Assembly: GCA_964403785.1 (NCBI GenBank) | Contig: CAYOHM010000083.1 | Coordinates: 1 to 8,009 of the forward strand | Direction: 5' to 3' | Source: MGBC120314 sp964403785 | GTDB taxonomy: Bacteria > Bacillota > Clostridia > Lachnospirales > Lachnospiraceae | Length of the DNA: 8,009 nucleotides | Part shown: in pieces, positions 1-5,164 of the stretch | Position numbering within the stretch: the stretch's first letter is position 1 | Layout: each line of letters begins with the position of its first letter | Position numbers and translations under genes: made by a program | Notes under the pieces: generated by a model | Database searches by the model: none | What the model was told of the DNA's origin: nothing | The model's input: only the letters and a program-made list of their open reading frames with translations

Positions 1-267
1 GACTATCTTGCAAATTGCAATGAATGTCCGAACAAACCTGCAACCGCATGGAGTTATATGAGCCAGATAGCAAGGAAATATATGAGGGAGGATTACAGCT
101 TTGAGTATGAACGTTCCCTGTTTTCGATGAAGCCGATACTTAAAGCGTCTGAGATTGATGATTCAAGACCGACTGTAATCCGGTGCTTTTCAACAGAACC
201 GTATTTTGTGAGCGTGCTCAGCGGCAAGATTAATACAGTTTATGATTTGGACTCATATCTTGAGTAA
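1..267 (+). CDS. 3' end of an unrecognised protein (partial, start lies upstream)
   Basis: The reading frame is open from the first base, so this is the C-terminal 88 residues of a longer protein rather than a 69-residue protein starting at the ATG at position 58. That ATG has no good ribosome binding site, and the codons before it read on without a stop. The visible part is soluble-looking, with no membrane segment. It has an N-terminal NCNECPNKP stretch with two closely spaced cysteines (CNEC), a charged and aromatic middle, and a mixed hydrophobic end finishing in DLDSYLE. I do not recognise the family. It ends 33 bp before a glycosyltransferase-like gene and is probably in the same operon, so a role in polysaccharide or sugar metabolism is plausible. 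That is inference from neighbours only. Confidence is high that it is coding and low for any function. Confidence 0.65.
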   Translation, partial: DYLANCNECPNKPATAWSYMSQIARKYMREDYSFEYERSLFSMKPILKASEIDDSRPTVIRCFSTEPYFVSVLSGKINTVYDLDSYLE

Positions 268-287
268 TATAGTAAGAATGTTTTTGC

Positions 288-295
288 AGGAGGAG
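288..295 (+). promoter_or_regulatory. Ribosome binding site of the glycosyltransferase-like gene
   Basis: AGGAGGAG lies 7 to 12 bases before the ATG at 301, depending on which GGAGG-like core is counted. It supports 301 as the start over the next in-frame ATG at 313. Confidence 0.7.
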
Positions 296-300
296 AAGCC

Positions 301-1254
301 ATGAAAAACAGCATGGTTGAAAAGAATAAATGTTTTATCTCCACAGTTGCATATATTCATAACTGCACCAATGAGCAGGTTTATGATTTTTGCGATAAGG
401 TGGTAAGAAAGCTTTCAGAAAATTTTGAAAATAACGAGGTCATATTTGTGTGCGACGGCCACACAGAGGTTTGCGAACAGAGCATAAATGACATACTTAA
501 AAGACTTGAGCTTAATATAATGGCGGAAACCGTACAGATGGCATATTATCAGGGTATGGAGGCGTCAATGTGTGCCGGTGATGATTTTGCAATCGGTGAT
601 TTCCTGTTTGAATTTGATTCCATTGAGGTAGATTATGATACACAGCTCGTAATTGATGTGTTTAACAGGGCAAGAGAGGGCTATGATATAGTATCTGCCG
701 GTGACAATAAGATGAGCTTTGCCTCAAGAGTATTCTATAAGCTCATTAATTTCAGAAATCCGTATGTGGTAAGGCATGAGAGCTTCAGAATAGTATCAAG
801 ACGTGCGATTAACCGCATTAAGATTTTGAATAATACGATTCCTTACAGAAAAATGCTGTACGCAGCCTGCGGTCTTCCAAATGACCATATCAATTACATA
901 CCCGTAAAAAGCGCAAAAAGCAGAAAGCGCAACAACAAAGAGCTGTCATACAGGCTTAATTCCGGGATAAATTATACCATAATATTTACAAAGCTTATGG
1001 AGAATATAACATATATAATGAGCTGTATTTTTCTTTTGGTAAGTATCGGAACCGGAATATGGGCATTGTATTCATATTGGGTGGAGGATAATGTTGTAGC
1101 TGGCTGGGTTTCGCTTATGGGAGTGATTTCGTTTGGTTTTTTCGGAATTTTCCTTTTGCTGTCGGTAATTGTAAAATATATGTCGCTTATTCTTGACATT
1201 AATTATAAAAAAACGTCATATGTAGTGGAAACTGCCAATAAAAATCTCAAATAG
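301..1254 (+). CDS. Divergent family 2 glycosyltransferase-like membrane protein
   Basis: This 317-residue protein has the layout of polyprenyl-phosphate glycosyltransferases of the GtrB/DPM1-like GT2 group: a cytoplasmic GT-A domain (about residues 10-220) and two C-terminal membrane segments (about 237-260 and 268-298). The central stretch QGMEASMCAGDDFAIGDFLFEFDS (residues 84-107, read in two parts) lines up with the usual pattern of a glycine-rich turn, an alanine/glycine helix, GD, and then the metal-binding DxD. Key positions are altered. The usual DDGSTD nucleotide-binding motif reads CDGHTE (51-56), and the DxD position reads E-F-D (104-106). A basic patch, KSAKSRKR (203-210), precedes the membrane part. 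It sits 16 bp before a canonical GT2 gene and probably shares its operon. It may use an unusual metal geometry, or it may be a non-catalytic partner. Family assignment is fairly sure; activity and substrate are unknown. Confidence 0.72.
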   Translation: MKNSMVEKNKCFISTVAYIHNCTNEQVYDFCDKVVRKLSENFENNEVIFVCDGHTEVCEQSINDILKRLELNIMAETVQMAYYQGMEASMCAGDDFAIGDFLFEFDSIEVDYDTQLVIDVFNRAREGYDIVSAGDNKMSFASRVFYKLINFRNPYVVRHESFRIVSRRAINRIKILNNTIPYRKMLYAACGLPNDHINYIPVKSAKSRKRNNKELSYRLNSGINYTIIFTKLMENITYIMSCIFLLVSIGTGIWALYSYWVEDNVVAGWVSLMGVISFGFFGIFLLLSVIVKYMSLILDINYKKTSYVVETANKNLK

Positions 1255-1262
1255 GAAAGAGG
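1255..1262 (+). promoter_or_regulatory. Ribosome binding site of the second glycosyltransferase
   Basis: GAAAGAGG begins directly after the stop codon of the preceding gene and ends 8 bases before the ATG at 1271. It supports that start. With a gap of only 16 bp between the genes, it also suggests coupled translation. Confidence 0.6.
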
Positions 1263-1270
1263 TACTAAGC

Positions 1271-1999
1271 ATGAAGGTTAATATAGTTTTTCCGGTGCTT
1301 GATGAAGAACGAAGACTTGAAAAGGGTATCAGCGCAACGGAGAGTTTTCTTAAGAAGCACCCGCAGATAGATGCGGTTATAACGATTGCAGATAATGGTT
1401 CGACGGACAGAACTTTGGACATAATAAAAGAGCTTGCTGCGAAATATAATAATATCCAGTATATTTCTCTTGAACAAAAAGGATTTGGACTGGCATTCAG
1501 GACGGCGGCTAAGCAGAATGAATGTGAAATCATAGGATATGTGGATGTTGACCTGTCAACGGACATTAAGTATCTTACGAGGGTGATGAAGGGCTTCGAA
1601 AAACACCCTGAAATCGACGTGATAAAGGGCAACCGCCTTTCCAAAAAATCAAAGGTAAACGGCAGGAAAGCTTCGAGAAACATAACGAGCATCGGTCTTG
1701 ATGTGCTTATTAAACTGCTCTTTGGAGTAAAGGTTTCAGACACTATGGAGGGCTTTCAGTTCTTTAGAAAAGAATGTCTTGATGAGCTTATCGCATATTC
1801 GGGAAATGATAACGGATGGTTTTACTGTGCAGAGCTGCTTATACGCGGCGAAAAGCTGGGCTTTGAGATTGCCGAGCTTCCAGTAGTATGGAATGATGAT
1901 TACGATACCAAGGTTGATGTCAAAAAGCTTATAGTAAATTATCTTGTCAGGATATTTGAACTTAAGAAGTCACTTGTTGAGGAATACTTTATAAAATAA
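1271..1999 (+). CDS. Family 2 glycosyltransferase (DPM1/GtrB-like catalytic domain)
   Basis: This 242-residue protein is a GT-A fold glycosyltransferase that transfers a sugar from a nucleotide-sugar donor. Visible motifs, in order, are the opening strand NIVFPVLDEE (4-13), the nucleotide-binding ADNGSTDRT (40-48), the KGFGLAFRTA turn and helix (70-79), the metal-binding DVDLSTD with D92 and D94 (92-98), and a late ELPVVWNDD (202-210), which resembles the family's ExxVxW-type element. There are no obvious membrane helices, so it looks like a soluble or peripheral enzyme, similar in size to single-domain dolichyl-phosphate mannose synthases. Polyprenyl phosphate is a likely acceptor by analogy, but this is unproven. 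Unlike its upstream neighbour, its catalytic motifs are intact, so the two could act as a pair. The start follows a purine-rich site at 1255-1262. Family is certain; substrate is not. Confidence 0.88.
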   Translation: MKVNIVFPVLDEERRLEKGISATESFLKKHPQIDAVITIADNGSTDRTLDIIKELAAKYNNIQYISLEQKGFGLAFRTAAKQNECEIIGYVDVDLSTDIKYLTRVMKGFEKHPEIDVIKGNRLSKKSKVNGRKASRNITSIGLDVLIKLLFGVKVSDTMEGFQFFRKECLDELIAYSGNDNGWFYCAELLIRGEKLGFEIAELPVVWNDDYDTKVDVKKLIVNYLVRIFELKKSLVEEYFIK

Positions 2000-2000
2000 A

Positions 2001-2004
2001 AGGG
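2001..2004 (+). promoter_or_regulatory. Ribosome binding site deciding the aminotransferase start
   Basis: AGGG at 2001-2004 abuts the ATG at 2005, leaving no spacing, but is 9 bases ahead of the ATG at 2014. The start at 2014 is therefore preferred. It removes three residues (MCK) from the longest frame. Confidence 0.6.
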
Positions 2005-2013
2005 ATGTGTAAA

Positions 2014-3120
2014 ATGGACTTTATAAAAAGAATTGACATTAAAAGAAATTATCTTAAATACAAAGAAGAATATGATGCGGCAATTATGGAGGCGTGTGAC
2101 AAAACCTCATTTTCGGGCGGCATATGTGCTGACCGGTTTGAGGAGGAATTTGCACAGTTCTGTCATACAAAATATGCAACAGGTGTTAATAACGGAACCT
2201 CGGCGCTTCATTGTGCCATGATGGCTCTTGATGTTAAGCAGGGGGATGAGGTTATCGTCCCTGCCAATACATTTATAGCAACGGCGTGGGCGCCTACATA
2301 TTGCGGCGCAACACCTGTTTTTGTCGATTGTACGAGTGATACCTGGGAAATTGACCCAGATAAGCTTGAGGAAAAGATTACTGACAGGACGAAGGGTATT
2401 ATCGGCGTTCATTTATACGGACAGCCCTTTGATTATGACGGGGTAAAGGCAGTTGCGGACAAGCATAATCTTTTTGTTGTGGAGGATTGTGCACAGGCAC
2501 ACGGGGCAAAATACAAAGGAAGATATGCGGGCTCTCTCGGGCAGATGGGCTGCTTTAGCTTCTATCCGGGCAAAAATCTCTTTTGCTTCGGTGAGGGAGG
2601 AGCAGTAACAACCGACAATAAAGAATACTATGACAGGATAAATGTTATAAAAAATCAAGGCTCAAGTGTAAGATATGAGCATACTATGATTGGTTACAAT
2701 ATGCGCCTGGAAGGTATTCAGGGGGCTGTGCTTTCTGTCGGGCTCAAACACATTGATGAGTGGACTGCAAGAAGAAAAGAGCTTTCTTACAGATATATTG
2801 AAGAAATTACAAATCCACTTATCACGCTGCAGGCTCATCCTAAGGAAACAGAACCGGTATTTCATTTATTTGAGATTACCACACCTGACAGGGAGGGCTT
2901 TATCAGCTATATGAAGGAAAAGGGAATCGGCTGTGATAAGCATTATCCGATTCCATGTCATTTACAGGAGGCATATGCACACCTCGGATATAAGGATGGG
3001 GATTGCCCGAATGCTGAGTATCTGGCTGCCCACTGTGTTTCATTACCTATGTTCCCTGAACTTACCGATGAAGAGGCGGCTTATGTAATTAAAATGTGCA
3101 ATGAGTACACCGGCAAATAA
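2014..3120 (+). CDS. DegT/DnrJ/EryC1 family PLP-dependent sugar aminotransferase
   Basis: This 368-residue protein is a fold-type I aminotransferase. The family uses pyridoxal phosphate and glutamate or glutamine to aminate nucleotide-linked keto-sugars for surface polysaccharides or glycans. Numbered from the ATG at 2014, NNGTSAL (59-65) is the cofactor phosphate-binding turn, VEDCAQAHGA (156-165) carries the aspartate that pairs with the pyridine nitrogen, and FSFYPGKNL contains the Schiff-base lysine K187. GEGGA and the later NMRLEGIQGAVL segment (about 229-240) are also family signatures. The length is normal and the frame is intact. The residues just after the lysine read NLFCFGEGG, where glycine-alanine-type residues are more common. 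It follows the GT2 gene by 14 bp and appears to be the last gene of the operon. The sugar substrate cannot be told from the sequence; 3- or 4-amino sugars are both possible. Confidence 0.9.
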   Translation: MDFIKRIDIKRNYLKYKEEYDAAIMEACDKTSFSGGICADRFEEEFAQFCHTKYATGVNNGTSALHCAMMALDVKQGDEVIVPANTFIATAWAPTYCGATPVFVDCTSDTWEIDPDKLEEKITDRTKGIIGVHLYGQPFDYDGVKAVADKHNLFVVEDCAQAHGAKYKGRYAGSLGQMGCFSFYPGKNLFCFGEGGAVTTDNKEYYDRINVIKNQGSSVRYEHTMIGYNMRLEGIQGAVLSVGLKHIDEWTARRKELSYRYIEEITNPLITLQAHPKETEPVFHLFEITTPDREGFISYMKEKGIGCDKHYPIPCHLQEAYAHLGYKDGDCPNAEYLAAHCVSLPMFPELTDEEAAYVIKMCNEYTGK

Positions 3121-3128
3121 AAAAGTTC

Positions 3129-3157
3129 TTTATAAAACTAATTTAGTGTGATAAAAT
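3129..3157 (+). promoter_or_regulatory. Predicted sigma-A promoter for gpmI (extended -10)
   Basis: TTTATA (3129-3134, 4 of 6 matches to consensus) and TAAAAT (3152-3157, 5 of 6) are separated by 17 bp. A TG at 3149-3150 forms an extended -10 element. Transcription would begin near 3164, giving a leader of about 65 nt. The same nine bases, TGATAAAAT, recur in the secG promoter. Confidence 0.6.
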
Positions 3158-3166
3158 TAACACTGG

Positions 3167-3197
3167 CTGCGAAGCTAAGGCGTGTGTGAGCTTGCAG
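3167..3197 (+). other. Bulged RNA hairpin in the gpmI leader
   Basis: CTGCGAAGCT (3167-3176) pairs with AGCTTGCAG (3189-3197) over nine base pairs with one bulged G at 3171, enclosing a 12-base loop. It would lie at the very 5' end of the predicted gpmI transcript. No T-run follows, so it is not an intrinsic terminator. It could protect the mRNA 5' end or bind a regulator; no known riboswitch was recognised. Confidence 0.4.
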
Positions 3198-3216
3198 ATG
3201 TAATTGATATTATGAA

Positions 3217-3222
3217 AAGGAG
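3217..3222 (+). promoter_or_regulatory. Ribosome binding site of gpmI
   Basis: AAGGAG ends 9 bases before the ATG at 3232 and supports that start, which also places the conserved Asp and Ser at the usual family positions. Confidence 0.7.
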
Positions 3223-3231
3223 AAATACAAA

Positions 3232-4776
3232 ATGAGCAGGAAACCAGTTGTTTTAATGATACTTGATGGTTACGGTTTAAATGATAATTCTAAGGGAAAT
3301 GCAGTAGCAATGGCTAACACTCCGGTTATGGACAAGCTTATGAAGGAGTACCCTTTTGTTTCAGGCAATGCTTCAGGGCTTGCCGTAGGTCTTCCGGACG
3401 GACAGATGGGTAACTCTGAGGTTGGACATATGAATATGGGTGCGGGCCGTATAATATATCAGGACCTTACAAGAATCACGAAAGACATTAATGACGGTAC
3501 TTTCTTTGAAAATAAGCAGCTCCTTTTGGCAATGGAAAACTGCAAAGAAAATAATTCGGACCTTCACTTATGGGGTCTTTTGTCAGACGGCGGTGTTCAC
3601 AGTCATATTACTCATGTATACGGATTGCTTGAGATGGCTAAAAGATGCGGCGTAGAGAAGGTATTTGTGCATGCTTTCCTTGACGGACGTGATACACCTC
3701 CGGCTTCAGGCAGGGACTATGTAAAGGCACTTGAGGATAAGATGAAAGAAATCGGTGTCGGCAAGGTGGCTTCCTTAAGCGGACGTTACTATGCAATGGA
3801 CCGTGATAATAACTGGGATCGTGTTGAAAAGGCATATAATTCACTTGTTACGGGCGAGGGCGTTCAGGCTGAGGATGCGGTTAAGGCAATGGAGGCTTCG
3901 TATGAGGCAGGAGTTACAGATGAGTTCGTACTTCCGACTGTAATTGTTAAGGATGGCAAGCCGTTGTCAGTGGTAAAGCCGAATGATTCGGTTATCTTTT
4001 TCAATTTCCGTCCTGACCGTGCGCGTGAAATAACAAGAGCTTTCTGTGATGATGATTTTACGGGCTTTGAGAGAAAGAATGGACGTATTCCGCTTACCTA
4101 TGTGTGCTTTAAGAATTATGATGAATCAATTCCTAATAAAAAAGTTGCTTTTGAAAAAGAGGTTATCACCAATACTTTTGGCGAGTACCTTGCAAAATGC
4201 GGAAAAACCCAGCTTCGTACTGCTGAAACGGAAAAATATGCACATGTAACATTTTTCTTTAATGGCGGTATTGAAACCCCTAATGAGAATGAGGAGAGAA
4301 TCCTTGTTAATTCTCCAAAGGTAGCAACCTATGACCTTCAGCCTGAGATGAGCGCTCCGGAGGTTGGCAGAAATCTTGTTGAAGCCATTAAATCCGACAA
4401 GTATGATGTTATAATTGTTAATTTCGCAAATCCGGATATGGTTGGTCATACTGGCGTTATTTCTGCAGCAGTTAAGGCGATTGAAACGATTGACGGTCTT
4501 GTAGGCGATGCAGTTAAGGCTATTAAGGAAGTCGGAGGCGTAATGTTTATCTGTGCGGATCATGGCAATGCAGAAAAAATGGTTGATTATGAAACAGGTA
4601 ACCCGTATACGGCTCATACCACCAATCAGGTACCGTTTATTCTTGTAAACGCAGATCCGGCCTATGGACTTCGTGAGGGTGGCTGCCTTGCAGATATTGC
4701 GCCTACATTGCTTGAGATAATGGGACTTGAGCAGCCGAAGGAAATGACAGGAAAATCACTTCTCGTAAGAGCGTAA
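3232..4776 (+). CDS. gpmI: 2,3-bisphosphoglycerate-independent phosphoglycerate mutase
   Basis: This cytoplasmic enzyme of glycolysis and gluconeogenesis interconverts 3- and 2-phosphoglycerate through a phosphoserine intermediate and two Mn(II) ions. At 514 residues it is full length for the family. All key residues are visible: D12 in LDGYG, the nucleophile S62 in MGNSEVGHMN, H123 in DGGVHSH, DGRD at 151-154, R185 and R191 in the GRYYAMDRDNNWDR segment, R260 and R263 in FRPDR, K335 in AETEKYAHVT, D402 and H406 in NPDMVGHTG, D443 and H444 in ADHGNAEKM, and H462 in AHTTN. These match the numbering of the well-studied Geobacillus enzyme to within one residue. The family is known to be pH-sensitive through its Mn sites. 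The gene has its own promoter and leader hairpin and lies directly upstream of secG, so glycolysis and translocation/rescue genes adjoin here as in many Firmicutes. Confidence 0.98.
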   Translation: MSRKPVVLMILDGYGLNDNSKGNAVAMANTPVMDKLMKEYPFVSGNASGLAVGLPDGQMGNSEVGHMNMGAGRIIYQDLTRITKDINDGTFFENKQLLLAMENCKENNSDLHLWGLLSDGGVHSHITHVYGLLEMAKRCGVEKVFVHAFLDGRDTPPASGRDYVKALEDKMKEIGVGKVASLSGRYYAMDRDNNWDRVEKAYNSLVTGEGVQAEDAVKAMEASYEAGVTDEFVLPTVIVKDGKPLSVVKPNDSVIFFNFRPDRAREITRAFCDDDFTGFERKNGRIPLTYVCFKNYDESIPNKKVAFEKEVITNTFGEYLAKCGKTQLRTAETEKYAHVTFFFNGGIETPNENEERILVNSPKVATYDLQPEMSAPEVGRNLVEAIKSDKYDVIIVNFANPDMVGHTGVISAAVKAIETIDGLVGDAVKAIKEVGGVMFICADHGNAEKMVDYETGNPYTAHTTNQVPFILVNADPAYGLREGGCLADIAPTLLEIMGLEQPKEMTGKSLLVRA

Positions 4777-4799
4777 ATCTGATTAAAAAATTAACAGAT
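4777..4799 (+). repeat. Imperfect inverted repeat after gpmI
   Basis: ATCTG (4777-4781) and TTAA (4783-4786) pair with TTAA (4791-4794) and CAGAT (4795-4799), with one unpaired A and an AAAA loop. It begins right after the gpmI stop codon and ends 7 bp before the secG -35. The stem is AT-rich and is followed by ATAAATATATT rather than a T-run, so it is a poor terminator. It could be a weak 3' end or a protein site near the secG promoter. Confidence 0.3.
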
Positions 4800-4806
4800 A
4801 AATATA

Positions 4807-4835
4807 TTGAAATTAAAATACATATATGATAAAAT
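4807..4835 (+). promoter_or_regulatory. Predicted sigma-A promoter for secG (extended -10)
   Basis: TTGAAA (4807-4812, 5 of 6) and TAAAAT (4830-4835, 5 of 6) have an optimal 17 bp spacer, and TG at 4827-4828 forms an extended -10. This is the best promoter in the window. Transcription should start near 4842, giving a leader of about 25 nt ahead of secG. Confidence 0.75.
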
Positions 4836-4852
4836 GGTCTTCGCGTGAATAT

Positions 4853-4860
4853 AGGAGGTG
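4853..4860 (+). promoter_or_regulatory. Strong ribosome binding site selecting the GTG start of secG
   Basis: AGGAGGTG, a near-perfect complement of the 16S rRNA 3' end, ends 6 bases before the GTG at 4867. The next in-frame ATG (4882) is too far away and would cut into the first membrane segment, so GTG is the start. Confidence 0.8.
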
Positions 4861-4866
4861 TGAGAC

Positions 4867-5106
4867 GTGGAAATTCTCAGAATGGTATTAACAGTACTTT
4901 TTGTACTTGTATGTATAGTCATATCAGTTGTTGTATTACTTCAGGAGGGCAAGTCGGCAGGACTGTCAGGCAGCATCAGCGGTGCGGCTGAGAGCTACTG
5001 GGGTAAGAATAAGGGTCGTTCAATGGAAGGTAAGCTTGAAAAGATTACCCGTATACTTGCAGTTGTATTTTTTATACTCGCAATTGTATTGAACCTGAAC
5101 TTTTAG
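4867..5106 (+). CDS. secG: Protein translocase subunit SecG
   Basis: This 79-residue inner-membrane protein is the small auxiliary subunit of the SecYEG channel and assists SecA-driven protein export. It has two membrane segments, about residues 5-25 and 60-78, joined by a cytoplasmic loop. The loop carries the family pattern LLQEGKSAGLSGSISG (24-39), then a glycine- and serine-rich region with YWGKNKGRS, and LEKITRILAVVFF leading into the second helix. Length is typical for Firmicutes (about 75-80). It starts with GTG behind a consensus ribosome binding site and has a strong promoter of its own. It is followed by an intrinsic terminator and then by rnr; secG next to rnr and smpB is a common Firmicute order. 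Identification rests on topology, loop motif and gene neighbours together, which agree. Confidence 0.95.
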   Translation: MEILRMVLTVLFVLVCIVISVVVLLQEGKSAGLSGSISGAAESYWGKNKGRSMEGKLEKITRILAVVFFILAIVLNLNF

Positions 5107-5112
5107 CAATTA

Positions 5113-5139
5113 GGGAGCTATGCATATAGCTCCTTTTTT
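5113..5139 (+). terminator. Intrinsic terminator between secG and rnr
   Basis: GGAGCTAT (5114-5121) and ATAGCTCC (5126-5133) form a perfect 8 bp stem with a GCAT loop, extendable by a G-T pair from 5113 to 5134, followed at once by six T residues (5134-5139). It begins 7 bases after the secG stop codon. It leaves only about 25 bases before the rnr start, so rnr expression must involve read-through or a promoter inside secG. Confidence 0.85.
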
Positions 5140-5151
5140 AGTTTAGCCGCA

Positions 5152-5160
5152 GGGGGAGGA
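5152..5160 (+). promoter_or_regulatory. Ribosome binding site of rnr
   Basis: GGGGGAGGA, with core GGAGG at 5155-5159, ends 4 bases before the ATG at 5165. It is strong but closely spaced, and it lies only 12 bases after the terminator T-run. Confidence 0.7.
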
Positions 5161-5164
5161 ACAT

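Noticed and set aside
1216..1743. Open frame on the - strand of 175 residues
   Set aside because: It is antisense to the canonical GT2 gene; its Ser/Phe-rich composition reflects the complementary strand of real codons and no family is recognised.
2005..2013. Upstream ATG start for the aminotransferase
   Set aside because: The AGGG site directly touches this ATG, leaving no spacing; 2014 is correctly spaced.
3145..3164. AGTGT/ACACT inverted repeat between the aminotransferase gene and gpmI as a terminator
   Set aside because: It has only five pairs, a ten-base AT loop and no T-run, and it overlaps the likely gpmI -10 element.
4126..4617. Open frame on the - strand of 163 residues inside gpmI
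   Set aside because: It is antisense to an intact, fully motif-supported gpmI, with no independent evidence of coding.
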